From Taenia hydatigena (Eukaryota; Platyhelminthes; Cestoda; Cyclophyllidea; Taeniidae), in contig JADWOT020000006.1 in the NCBI GenBank assembly GCA_036345935.2, positions 16,342,519-16,406,518 of the forward strand: a DNA stretch of 64,000 nt. The letters are read 5' to 3'. Below are positions 29,777-40,533 of this stretch, piece by piece. Position 1 is the first letter of the stretch. The number at the start of each line of letters is the position of its first letter. The notes beneath the pieces were generated by a model, which searched no databases, was not told where the DNA came from, and was given only the letters and a program-made list of their open reading frames with translations. A program made the position numbers and the translations under genes.

Positions 29777-32740
29777 CTATTTGCTAGGATCTGTTGCAAC
29801 TGCAGATGAGCAGAGCGTACTCATGTAGGCGAAGTATCCGTCTGCTGCCGCATTAGATTCGCTCATAAGCACCTTCACTTGCTTCTTCGTTAGCGCATCG
29901 CCTCTGGACAGGAGCAACTCCGACACATAATCCGCCGCCAGAATGCCCTTGTTCTTGTCATCCAGTACCTTGACGTAAAAGCAGAGATAAAAACCTCAAT
30001 CAACACCAGGTTGCTACTATAACAGTTCGATCGCACCCACTGTCAAATAGGTAAAAGCCACCAACCCTTCCCCAATTGGTAGTACGCGCTAATACGACGA
30101 CCAAGATTGCAACCGTTTTGAATAAGCCCCAAAGACTACCATAATTTATTTACAACGGACACCAAAGGAGATACTACTTGGCATAATCCTCGAAATTTAT
30201 CCTGCAACGTATCCTGAAGGTCTATGATCGCTGAATTTATGGCAGCATGAAAGAGGTAACCTAGGCAACTGATAGAGGCTAAAGCCAAAGGATTGTGACT
30301 CTGTGTTTGCATAACTAATGCCAACCACAGCGACACCTCATTGCTAAATGTCCCTTTTAGCGCCTTCAAGCTCATTTATCAGGGCAATAATCATTCGAGA
30401 AAGAAAACCATTCTTCCGCTTTCGGTGTTCAAGCAGCACGAGTTAAAAGTTGTGCTTAAATTTTGAAAATATTTGGTCTAATAAAATACTCCCCTTGGTT
30501 AATCCACCGCGTCAACCACCACAAAGACCTAGTCGAAACTTCAACACCACATGCAAGGCAGCGAAACTAGGTATTAAGCTCTTCTGCATGCGCGAAGTCA
30601 CTCAAGCTCAACACGGCCGATACATCACAGCTTTCCCACTGCGACTCAGTTCTACTCTCATCGCATGCCAACCGCTGGTCTTAAAAATATAGTTTGAAGC
30701 CGATATTTAACACCCATTCCTCCTCGCTGCTTCGTGCTCATTTGGGTGTCATTCACCTAGCAGTGCAGAGGAGAAAGAATCACTTATTCACATAACCAAC
30801 ACCTTCATTGAGGTCGTTTAACGCGACGTAATGTAGGCGCAAGGTACTTTTCCGAATGCCCCAATTCCAACATTACGACAGCTTTCACTCCTATGAGGTC
30901 AGTGTAGTGTCCCATGCCCTTCCTCAAGTAGTAACAAACTAAAGTTGCATGAGAAAATATAACTTACACGCTTAGGAAGGAGTCGGTGTAGTACGTGTTG
31001 TTTAAATGCACCTAATAGGCAAAGAGGGCTTAGCGAACACTAATCTGGGAAGAGAACGCGCACCATCTGAATCGAGGAAGAAGTGTACCATAAAAATGCA
31101 CAACCCTGAACACAAAGGCCATGTAAGTGGGTCTCCAGGCCATGCCAGTAGTCCCAACTCCTTCTGTATGCCTTCCTCTGTCCTCTCGGCAGTCTTGGGA
31201 CTCTGCAATAGTGGCAGTGGAATGCGAACCTAACCTTAAAGGACATCTACTTTGATTTCCACTGCCGAGCGATAAACTCTAGCTGGGTGGAAGAAGTGGA
31301 TATGCCACGGGTGGGAGGATCGGTGATGACCCCCCAAACTAGAGGTCTGGGAATGACCCCTACCCCCGACATCTACGCAATTCCGTAGTCCACAGGGAGC
31401 CTATTGCCAACTGCAGCAGTACTGGCCATGAACCACGTGAAAGGGTTAGTTATGAAATCGTCCACCGTGCCCACATGAAGGTATCAATAATGTGAGCACG
31501 TGTCACCTCTTATACTTCCCTACTTGCTGGATGGAACCCAGATGGATATGGCTGGGAAGTTCCGAAGCGAGAACAGCGTGGGAAGGCGGACCAGAAGCAA
31601 AGCCCTATTCCCACGGATCTGTGTTACACCGTGTGTTTTGTTGCATGACTCTGCTTCCATCTCAGCCTCCCTACGACCAGCTGTTGACACGCGAGATGGC
31701 CAGCACATCATCTCCTCCGTAAATCCGACTCCATATGGAAAGGAACATTTGATTCATGAGATTGCTAGGAGAGATCAGTCCTTTTGCGGTCAAGTATCTC
31801 ATCAGTTGCATAGACATTCGATAAATGGATACTTCCTAAGTTTATTAGTTATGCGATATCTGACGTTTATTTTTCGATTCTTATTTTTGGTAACGGACCA
31901 CCTATGAGCCCCGCTACTGTACCTTCGGCGGTGGCCTGACCTCCTCCACCAGCCTTTCAGTATGTCGACAATACATTCTCCTCTTTCGCTTTCCGGCGCT
32001 ACAGTTATAGTATGAGATTCTTAATCGCGTACACATTAAATTATTAGTAAAAAAATTTGTTCACGTAACTTAGCGCCGATTTTTTGCATTAACAAAAGCC
32101 AGAACATAAATGAATACTTCATACAGCGTTCCATTACAATAGAAGCATTGGTTCATTGCTTTTTGGTGCTTAATGGATTTGGCATATGTTGTCAGTAATG
32201 AATAGCACTAACTTCGGAATCACCGTCATTCGAACGATGAAAAAGCCAGGACTCTTTGCAAACTTACGGAAAAAGCATTGAAAAGGCGTTTGAAATGCTC
32301 TTCTGGAGTTAGATAGATTGCCTTCAAAATGTGACTGAATTTTTCAAATGAAATTCGACCTGGCGTAGAAAAATTGCTAATGTAAGTTGGTTTTTTGGTG
32401 GGGCGTTTTAAAGGTGAACCCAAATGTGCACCTTTTGACTCCATGCTAGTGCTGATAAGCCCAATCCAACTTACTACCATCAGATCCACCATCCAACTTT
32501 TGCTTTTCCACAATCTCGCGGACCACTTGCTCGGTTGGGGCTTGATCAAGCAACTGCAGCGCTTGCACTACGCTACTGATTGGAATCTTTCCCTTGGAAT
32601 CCTTGTCCAACTCCTTGTATACGACTTCACTCACTAAAAATATGCATTAGTCGGTTGTACATTTGTTGGGTAACAAAATGCCTACTTTTCAATACTTGGG
32701 CCGGAATCTCCGGTTTCTCAGTTTCTTCAGGAGGTAGATT
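29777..32740 (-). CDS. EFCAB2: Degenerate EF-hand protein, DRC8/EFCAB2-like
   Basis: Four phase-compatible exons: 32740-32686, 32633-32478, 32359-32268 and 29968-29777 (stop at 29777-29779), about 164 residues; a first exon with the start codon lies further upstream and was not found. The chain reads NLPPEETEKPEIPAQVLK, then VYKELDKDSKGKIPISSVV, ALQLLDQAPTEQVVREI, DGRISFEKFSHILK, LTPEEHFKRLFNAFSVLDD, KNKGILAADYVSELL. The arrangement of four helix-loop-helix units and 'RISFEKF' resembles the dynein regulatory complex subunit DRC8 (EFCAB2) or a calmodulin-like protein. The loops lack the acidic residue at position 12, so Ca2+ binding is doubtful. DRC8 sits in the nexin link of motile cilia; in a tapeworm that would mean sperm or flame cells (inference). 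The last intron (2.3 kb) contains copy A of the inverted duplication. Confidence 0.7.
30578..31786 (+). mobile_element. Copy A of a 1.2-kb inverted duplication containing a diverged TRIM
   Basis: Essentially identical to the reverse complement of 39325-40533. By eye I find only isolated differences near the end (AGGAGAGATC versus AGGAGGGATC). Inside are TRIM landmarks in plus orientation: an LTR-like part with CCATGCCAGTAGTCCCAACTCC, followed by the PBS-like junction and an internal region homologous to that of the 58.7-kb element. The first ~430 bp show no TRIM similarity, so flanking DNA was copied with the element. It lies inside the last intron of the DRC8-like gene. Open frames in it are non-coding shadows, present in both copies. 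Confidence 0.85.
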
Positions 32741-35403
32741 CTTAAATTAAAAATGGTTCGTTAACACTAATTCATTGCTAAAATATGCCTTGTCGGGTTG
32801 CCTAGTTTTCTTGAATTGTGTGGTTCACATCCTCACTTTATTGACATATATTGTTATAAAAAGGACTTTTACCCAGTGCACCTCAAATCCACCATACGAA
32901 CGAGTAGTTATTTTTGATATTCATCACCCGCATTTGCTTCTATTTTACTGATATAAACGTTTCCTTCCTAGTAGGAAAGTAGTTTAAAATCCAGTTTATA
33001 ATCATTGGTAAGATGCATTGAGATGCAAACCGTGCGCACGACTCATGCTAAATAAATATGGACTATCCCTAATCCACTTTTGAACGGGTTGCACTCAACG
33101 TGATATCTATACAAATATCGGAAATGATTTTCCAGTAAACTGAATTCAATCCCTTCTATGTACGTAAAATAATCAAATTATATAACAGCCAAAATTTTAA
33201 CCTCTAATGCAAGTATAACTTTGAGGCTCTTAATTGGTCAAAGATAAAAAAATAAGGGCATGGACGAACTTGTGATGAGCCTATCATCAACGTTACACAG
33301 CGTCGACGATTGTGGACTTTGTGATGCCTGCTTCACCAGATGATAGGAACTGCACCCATTGCTATGACAACAGGTGAACGTGATCGCGAATGGGAGGTAG
33401 GTGCACAAACATGGTCACTAATATGGTTATTCGGCTAGCTTTCACCATCCACACCTCATTTTGTTCAAATTGCTAGTCGTGAAACCCACCTATACAAAAA
33501 ATCGACCTTTTCACTAGCTAGTAGTACATTTAATTCATTAATTTTTTTGGAAAAAAATAACAAGATTTACGGATCATTCTAATAGCATAGGTGCAACTGC
33601 TAGAAAATTCAAGATTTCACAGACACACACTTATACTCCACTGTTTGTTCGCGCAGTCCATTGTATGGAGGAGTCCGTGTACTATCACCGGATTCGGTTG
33701 CGCAATGTGTCGCGCACGGTGAGTTAATGCACATTGCTGAAACACAGAGGAACCACGTATCATTGTAGTGGCTTGACAATTTGTTTGATTACCCAGGTCT
33801 TTGAACTTGTGTCGATTGTCGTACGAAGCCAGAAAACGCTTCACTGAAGTGGAGAATAGCTAAATTGCGGTACTATATGCAGAGACGCAATGGAACCCAG
33901 AGTTAAAGAAACTTCCAAGGTGCTAAAATGCACTCGCCTTGTCGCGTAGCTTTCTACGCCTTCTGCGTGTTGATAGTACATATCCTTCCCTGAACCTGGG
34001 CATATTACGGCATCAGTGAAAAATCGGCGCTTTACGTCACATTTTTATTAAAGTGGGAACAAAATTGAAGCTACTCCCCCGCAAGGAGGTAAATAAGCCG
34101 TCATACGGACTTAGAGCGCAAAGCTTTTAAACAGTACCTCGTTTTTCAATGGACTTATTCGCTTGTTTCTATGATGTAATCTGTTTTCTGCTTTAAAGTA
34201 ATCCAATGGGGTGTTGAATAATATAGCTGGAAGTGGGCATACAAGGGTGCTTGTAATACTTTGCTTGGTAGGACTACCTGTTTCGGTCAGGGTCACAGAG
34301 GTGGCCATCTTGCCCTAGCTGCGTAGGCTAGCCGCTAGGCCATGCCAGCGGCTTATTTCCCTCTGCCCGTTGAATATATATATTCCATCCTAGTATTCTG
34401 CCTTCTTTTGCCTTCGAGGAGCTTCGGGATGCTACAGCGTAGTCTGGCCTTCGAGTCATGCCAGAAGCTTAGTTCTCTCTGTCCATTGAATATATATATA
34501 TATACATATATATTCTACACTAGCATTCTGCCTTCTTTTCCCTTCGAGGGAGCCTCGGGACGCTACAGTGCTACTGTGAATATTCAGTTAATTTAATGGT
34601 CATTAAATAAGTTGAAGTACTCACTAAAGCCTCGTGCATTCCCAAAGTGAAACACAATTATTTAGGGTGGTGATGAGATACAGGTAGAATAATCAGGTCC
34701 TATTTTTCAGTAATTTTTCTGCCACCTTCATGTCTTAATTTCAATATCGTTGGACCAAAATGGCATGTTTTTACGTAAAATCGAAATATAGTCAATAAAA
34801 ATATCCTAAACCCTTCTCAAAATTTGCTCAAGACTTGCAAAAATAAACAGATCTCCAGCGCTGATCAGCGTTTAAATGCACTAGTGCTGCTTGTTCGGAA
34901 TCTCCAGGTGCAATAAGTGTGTTTTCTAGGTTTGGAAGGTTTGTCGTTTACCGCCTTTGTTGTGGGATTTCTCTGTTGTTGCTGCTTCTCTAAAGTGGGA
35001 TTTGCATAGTGTTAACATAAGCCGCCCACGGACCAGTTGTTGGACTTCTATGATTTGATTCATGTTCTGACGGCTAATAACTTTCCCATCAGCATGTAAA
35101 CATTATTTCTTTGATTTCCACAAAGCGTAATTTAAGCTGGATCTCCCTGTCCAAGTAAGTTAGCCCATGCCATACCAATCTTCTTGTTATGACCAGTTCT
35201 CTTTGCCCATGTCTTCGAGCTGTCTACTGTATGTGTCCCATATGAATAGTTTATCATTGGAGTTGGCTCAGAATTGATCGTTCTAAAGTTCTGTTACCTG
35301 AAATTTTGATTGATTTCTCTTGGGATATCGAGACGCCGTCGGTGGTATCGTAATCAAGCTTTCTTTGCCTTTTTCCCGGTGCTAAATTCTGTCCTCAGCC
35401 ACA
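32741..35403. other. Intergenic region
   Basis: Expected to contain the unseen first exon and promoter of the DRC8-like gene (minus) and the promoter of the histone-fold gene (plus). A tandem LTR pair occupies 34252-34569. Nothing else recognised. Confidence 0.5.
34252..34569 (+). mobile_element. Solo TRIM LTR followed by a partial tandem LTR
   Basis: A full-length LTR runs from TGTAATACTTTGCTTGG to GGGATGCTACA (34252-34436), with TTTCGGTCAGGGTCACAGAGG and TTCTGCCTTCTTTTGCCTTCGAGG inside. Immediately after comes a second copy of its 3' two-thirds (34437-34569), from GCGTAGTCTGGCC to GGGACGCTACA, with an expanded TA run. No internal region separates them, so this is an LTR-LTR recombination or slippage product. 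Confidence 0.85.
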
Positions 35404-35924
35404 ATGGATGGTGGCGCGGGAATCGTCCCAATCCCCTCGGGACTCATCTCTGGCACCTCACCTCGAGATCTCATGCGAACACCCAATCTCGGTGTAGAGA
35501 CCAACCCTCATGACCACATAGATGCGGGGGACTTAAGTGAGCCCATTGAAGAAACTGGTACGTATTTCCTGGATGTTTATCTTCGTCTTACGTAGACAGA
35601 GACGATGAGGGCGCTAATGGCGCGCAATTGGAAGGCAGCAAAGTCGTGACTCTTTCGGAACCTGCTGAAGTCTCTTCAAAGTTGCTCCACCTCCCTGCCT
35701 CACGAATCAGATCAATCATTAAAACTGTTCCCACCATCCAACTAGTTAACTCCGAGGCAGTTGCACTAATCGGAAAGTCAACTGAATTCTTTCTCAACGA
35801 ACTAGCAAGGGAAGCTCATCAAATGATCATGGAATCTGGCAAGAAAACTCTTTCAATGGCTCACATTGAGGGTGTTATCCAAACTCTCCCCCAGTTCGAA
35901 TTCCTTGACGGGATGCTGATGTGA
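35404..35924 (+). CDS. POLE4: Histone-fold protein, POLE4/CHRAC1 (NF-YC-like) family
   Basis: Two exons, 35404-35557 and 35596-35924, joined across a 38-bp intron (GTACGT...ACGTAG), 160 residues. A 75-residue acidic, low-complexity N-terminus is followed by a histone fold: LPASRIRSIIKTVPTIQLV, EAVALIGKSTEFFLNELA, KTLSMAHIEGVIQ and FEFLDGML. The closing F-x-FLDGML resembles POLE4 (FAFLEGTL) more than CHRAC1 (FQFLADIL). POLE4 pairs with POLE3 in DNA polymerase epsilon and CHRAC1 with POLE3 in the CHRAC remodeller, so the product is probably a nuclear partner of a POLE3-like protein. Convergent with MRPL51, 178 bp between stops. Confidence 0.8.
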
Positions 35925-36069
35925 CCACTCCGCCTCACCAGTGAAGACTTGTATTTTCCGCATCACTTGTAACAAAATCCATTTACGTGTGAATTTTTTA
36001 ATCTATCGGCACACGCGGCTGGTTGTAAGGCTTCTTGGAAACATTAAACCAGGTAGATCACTGTATACT

Positions 36070-36075
36070 TTTATT
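36070..36075 (-). terminator. AATAAA polyadenylation signal, MRPL51
   Basis: TTTATT on the plus strand gives AATAAA on the minus strand 28 nt after the MRPL51 stop, implying a very short 3' UTR in the 178-bp gap to the convergent POLE4-like gene. Confidence 0.55.
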
Positions 36076-36102
36076 ACCATTCATAGATAGATAAGGGAAC
36101 GA

Positions 36103-36712
36103 TTATGGGGCGTCACGGTAGCGGTTAAATTTGATGTTTATTCGCCTGTTCATCCTCGCAAACAGGTATTTGTGTCGCTTTCTGAGGTCCTTTAAACGAG
36201 TAGGCTCAAATTCCTCTAGCCACGCCACTACACCAGGATCGTAGAGAAGGCGGCACACCCGTTGAAACTCGTTCTTCGCGTTCAATGCCCAGGACGGTCC
36301 GGTATAAAAGTCCTCCGGCCTAAGCCTTCCGTCACCGAGTATGTCTGAAACCGTATCACATAAAATGAAGATTTTCTTTACCGATGTAGTCGTTTTGTCC
36401 GAAGTAGGCGCGATGCGGTGCCCACATGTCCCTTGGCTCATAATCAGGCAGCCTAACGGGCTCATCATCCCATCCGATGCGGGGCAGGACACCACCCATG
36501 TACAACCGTGGATTGTAGCGGATGTTGCAAGGCTTGGGTTGCAAGTAGGGCTGTGGGCCCCTGACTCCCGAACCGCCTCCCGTGCCGCCTGTCAGCGTTG
36601 CCTTCGGCTCATTGGTCCGCGCAAGTTCGGCTGTTGCTCGATCCCGCCAGGTAGCGAAAAAGCGGCTGCAAAGAACTGCACTGGGTTGCCTCAGTGGACT
36701 CCAAGTCGACAT
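36103..36712 (-). CDS. MRPL51: Mitochondrial large-subunit ribosomal protein L51
   Basis: Two exons, 36712-36382 and 36344-36103, separated by a 37-bp intron; 190 residues. The ATG at 36710-36712 gives an N-terminus rich in Arg, Ser and Ala (MSTWSPLRQPSAVLCSRFF) typical of a mitochondrial targeting peptide. A Gly-rich linker and a WAPHRAYFGQNDYIDILG segment follow, then the L51 core FYTGPSWALNAKNEFQRV and a basic C-terminus LRKRHKYLFARMNRRINIKFNRYR, matching the KRIRYLYKHFNRHGKFR tail of animal MRPL51. Human MRPL51 is 128 residues, so this form is longer at the N-terminus. It is a metazoan mitoribosome component. Confidence 0.87.
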
Positions 36713-36912
36713 CGACACAGTGCTAAACTAGACTTCAAAATAATTTCAATAGCAAACTTCCCACTTTGTGAAGTAATGAGAATTCTACTCAGCATTGCAA
36801 CGCCTCTATGATTGTGTCGGTTCAGCAAGCGGAAAGAATGAACGACTTGAGTATGCGAAAAGATTTACTTAATACCTTTTACATAAATTGAATGAAAGCA
36901 CTAGCAATTGTA

Positions 36913-37647
36913 TCAAAACCCATATGATGCAGGATTGTTGGGTGGTTGCAAGGAATGTGGAGGAACACCCTGCATGTGGATTTCACCGGGACCTTCTTGA
37001 TGCTGCATAAATGGTTGTTGACCCATCAAGTTGGAATCTGATCCAGTCCTATTCACTAAGAAAGGCTGATTTTGATTATATGGAGATGAGGCGTCACTAT
37101 AAATTCGCCGCGCTTGTGATTTCTGTGGCGTAAAGGGGTGCTGTGGTGTCGAAAGAGCTGGATTTGGGGCCCCAAGTGGACTGGGACTATCATTCATTGG
37201 TGCCACTGATTGTTCATCCTGAATAAACGCAGGTTGAACTGACCCTGAGTTCGCAGGCAATTCTGTTATTTCTGATTGTTGCGATGGATACTGCTGGGAC
37301 AGCATATGGGTTCTCAAAGATTGTTGCACCCTTTGTGGTTGGGAGGAGTGTTCCATCTTGAGGGCTTTGATCGATTGACGTTCCGGAAGCGCACCTCTCA
37401 GAGCGTTTTTGGAAACCGCTGACAATAAGGCCGACTGGACTTGTTGCAAAATATCTACGAGGCGATGAGCGTCATCAGAAACATCATCAAAGTTGCAAGA
37501 AGGGTCCGATGGATTAACGATGGGCAAGTCGATCCACGATTCAAAACCCAAAAGCTGAGCCTCCAACTCATCGCAACGGTTAAGTGCATCCATTAAAGCT
37601 CTGTTAAAACTTTGGGAATTCACGGCAAGCCGGCTGGAAGGGAACAT
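36913..37647 (-). CDS. Q/P-rich protein, possible Mediator subunit (MED29-like)
   Basis: Minus-strand open frame of 244 residues ending at 36913. The first 80 residues form predicted helices (SFNRALMDALNRCDELEAQL, then AHRLVDILQQVQSALLSAV); the rest is rich in Gln, Pro, Ser and Asn with no globular motif. The spacing of CDELEAQL and VQSALLSAVSKNAL recalls CDQLELCL and IQSAKDIHDTLISAA of MED29, but this is weak. The frame has an ATG at 37645, but also a good acceptor (TTCCCTTCCAG) a few codons inside, so it may be the last exon of a gene starting at 38238. Otherwise unrecognised. Confidence 0.6.
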   Translation of the reverse strand: MFPSSRLAVNSQSFNRALMDALNRCDELEAQLLGFESWIDLPIVNPSDPSCNFDDVSDDAHRLVDILQQVQSALLSAVSKNALRGALPERQSIKALKMEHSSQPQRVQQSLRTHMLSQQYPSQQSEITELPANSGSVQPAFIQDEQSVAPMNDSPSPLGAPNPALSTPQHPFTPQKSQARRIYSDASSPYNQNQPFLVNRTGSDSNLMGQQPFMQHQEGPGEIHMQGVPPHSLQPPNNPASYGF

Positions 37648-38063
37648 TCATCCGACGGTCAGGCACATAAGATGAAACTCATATGGGGGATGGTCAAATA
37701 ATGTAAATAAAAGTACTGATCAACAAAGAAAGCTCACAAAGCGAAGCAGTCATTAAATAGAACAAATCTTCCAATATGTGGAGGACACAGTAACGTATCT
37801 ACAATGCATGGCATGAAGAACTGCAAGCAATATGACTGTACAAAAGAGGCCCAGTTGCAAAATTCTACCTAATGGGTACTGTTTCTATGACAAGGCAATA
37901 AATAAGGTATGCGCGAGATAAATCCATTGTGGAATCGATACAGACAATCAATGTTCAGGGAGAGAAGGCTTTGCGTGGCACTCTTTCTAAGCGTCAAGTT
38001 GAAAGTGTAAAATCAGACACAAGTACTTAGCATGCGGTAGAGCGAAGTCATAATCCAACTTAC

Positions 38064-38238
38064 TCTCCGGCTTCACAATCAACTTTGTCTTTGATAAGTA
38101 AGTAGTAGCTCTCATAGAGAGTCTATGGAAAGGTATATAAGACTCCCCGATTACCTTTATATTCTCCTTAAGCTTTTCAACGGATTTAAAGTAAACACCA
38201 AGACAGCGTTCCAAGACGCTCCTCTCATTTGCTGCCAT
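38064..38238 (-). CDS. Probable first exon (N-terminus) of the Q/P-rich protein gene
   Basis: ATG at 38236-38238 opens a 58-codon helical stretch (MAANERSVLERCLGVYFKSV, then EKLKENIKVIGESYIPFHRL) that ends exactly at a strong donor GTAAGT (38063-38058). It leaves one base of a split codon, while the obvious acceptor at 37635 expects two, so another small exon between them is needed or the two pieces are separate genes. The function is unknown. Confidence 0.45.
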
Positions 38239-39018
38239 TCCGATGTCAGATAAAGCACAAAAACTCGAAAAATACGGACAAGACCTATAAGCGTAAAAAA
38301 CAGCTCGCTCAAAGCGGAAAGTTAAGGACAGCAAAACCAGCTATTTTTATGCAAATCTCTTATGCCTTTCTCTTTATTATTTTATTTGAAGTTAATGTCA
38401 TCTGTTCAAAAAAAATACAAGCTATTATATTTGTTAGAAAATGACAAAGATCGAAAATAAAAAACAGTCCACAATTTTTTCTGCATCATGGTCAGCTCAA
38501 AAAAATTGCAGCTTCATTAAGTGTGCTTAAATTTCTAATTCATTGAGTCCTGACTAAAGCTAAAAGGGAGAGTTCGAAGATAATGAAAAGCTGCATGCCT
38601 GTCCACATAACTACTTGGCTTAACGAAATAAAACGCTTTAAAAACAAATCACACACATAAATGGGGATGATACGCCTTGTATAGATCCGGCGATAAAAAA
38701 GGCGGAAAACATAATTGGAATTTTTAAATAATGCGACCAAGGAAATAATCGGCGTATTGCAAAGCACAAGTTTTTGCTTAAGCGTTGTTCTATGCTCTTT
38801 TTCGGTAGAAATTGCGCGCTAGCCAGTAAAACGTAATTTGTGCTGTAAGGAAAGACCCGGAAAAATCGTAAAACCCATTGAAAGTCCAGGCAGCTACAAA
38901 GACACTTAAATATAATGCAGCGTTCAAAGACTTTTTAGAGGGCTAAAACAATAATAAAAAAGCAAAGGGACTGCTGGCATATCGCAAAGGCCGGCCCAGC
39001 CGGGTGGAGTTATGTGGC

Positions 39019-39204
39019 TGCAGCGTCCCGAGGCTCCTTCGAAGACAAAAGCAGGCAGAATACTAGGGTAGAATATGTATATTCAGCAAGTAGAGGGAAA
39101 TGAGCCGCTGGGACGTCCCGGAGGCCAGCACACGCAATCATGGCAAGATGGCCACCTCTGTGTCCTTGAACAAAAGCAATACTTTAAACAAACAAAGTAT
39201 TACA
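39019..39204 (-). mobile_element. Solo TRIM LTR
   Basis: Plus-strand view: starts TGCAGCGTCCCGAGGCTCC, contains GGTAGAATATGTATATTCAGC and GCAAGATGGCCACCTCTGTG, and ends AACAAACAAAGTATTACA. No internal region on either side. Confidence 0.85.
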
Positions 39205-39324
39205 ATGGTTACTCAAATGACGGCAACCAAAACTAGTAATGAAATGAGCAAAGTAATGCAGTAATGTAACTAAGCTCTCAAATGATTTGAAGGGATTTTA
39301 TTAATATCACTCAAAAAGCCAGGC

Positions 39325-40533
39325 GCAACAGGACTGATCCCTCCTAGCAATCTCATGAATCAAATGTTCCTTTCCATATGGAGTCGGATTTACGGAGGAG
39401 ATGATGTGCTGGCCATCTCGCGTGTCAACAGCTGGTCGTAGGGAGGCTGAGATGGAAGCAGAGTCATGCAACAAAACACACGGTGTAACACAGATCCGTG
39501 GGAATAGGGCTTTGCTTCTGGTCCGCCTTCCCACGCTGTTCTCGCTTCGGAACTTCCCAGCCATATCCATCTGGGTTCCATCCAGCAAGTAGGGAAGTAT
39601 AAGAGGTGACACGTGCTCACATTATTGATACCTTCATGTGGGCACGGTGGACGATTTCATAACTAACCCTTTCACGTGGTTCATGGCCAGTACTGCTGCA
39701 GTTGGCAATAGGCTCCCTGTGGACTACGGAATTGCGTAGATGTCGGGGGTAGGGGTCATTCCCAGACCTCTAGTTTGGGGGTCATCACCGATCCTCCCAC
39801 CCGTGGCATATCCACTTCTTCCACCCAGCTAGAGTTTATCGCTCGGCAGTGGAAATCAAAGTAGATGTCCTTTAAGGTTAGGTTCGCATTCCACTGCCAC
39901 TATTGCAGAGTCCCAAGACTGCCGAGAGGACAGAGGAAGGCATACAGAAGGAGTTGGGACTACTGGCATGGCCTGGAGACCCACTTACATGGCCTTTGTG
40001 TTCAGGGTTGTGCATTTTTATGGTACACTTCTTCCTCGATTCAGATGGTGCGCGTTCTCTTCCCAGATTAGTGTTCGCTAAGCCCTCTTTGCCTATTAGG
40101 TGCATTTAAACAACACGTACTACACCGACTCCTTCCTAAGCGTGTAAGTTATATTTTCTCATGCAACTTTAGTTTGTTACTACTTGAGGAAGGGCATGGG
40201 ACACTACACTGACCTCATAGGAGTGAAAGCTGTCGTAATGTTGGAATTGGGGCATTCGGAAAAGTACCTTGCGCCTACATTACGTCGCGTTAAACGACCT
40301 CAATGAAGGTGTTGGTTATGTGAATAAGTGATTCTTTCTCCTCTGCACTGCTAGGTGAATGACACCCAAATGAGCACGAAGCAGCGAGGAGGAATGGGTG
40401 TTAAATATCGGCTTCAAACTATATTTTTAAGACCAGCGGTTGGCATGCGATGAGAGTAGAACTGAGTCGCAGTGGGAAAGCTGTGATGTATCGGCCGTGT
40501 TGAGCTTGAGTGACTTCGCGCATGCAGAAGAGC
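39325..40533 (-). mobile_element. Copy B of the 1.2-kb inverted duplication
   Basis: Reverse complement of 30578-31786 with near-complete identity over 1.2 kb. Similarity continues in diverged, gapped form for about 60 bp further (around 40534-40595). The element's LTR-like part begins near 39904 (TGCAGAGTCCCAAGACTGCC, plus view), preceded by a PBS-like CTGCCACTAT. It lies in intergenic DNA upstream of the aspartate aminotransferase gene. Confidence 0.85.

Noticed and set aside
31002..31907. Several open frames of 60-135 codons within duplication copy A and again in copy B
   Set aside because: They occur in both copies only because the DNA is duplicated, overlap on both strands and have no protein motif; the segment is a TRIM plus flank.
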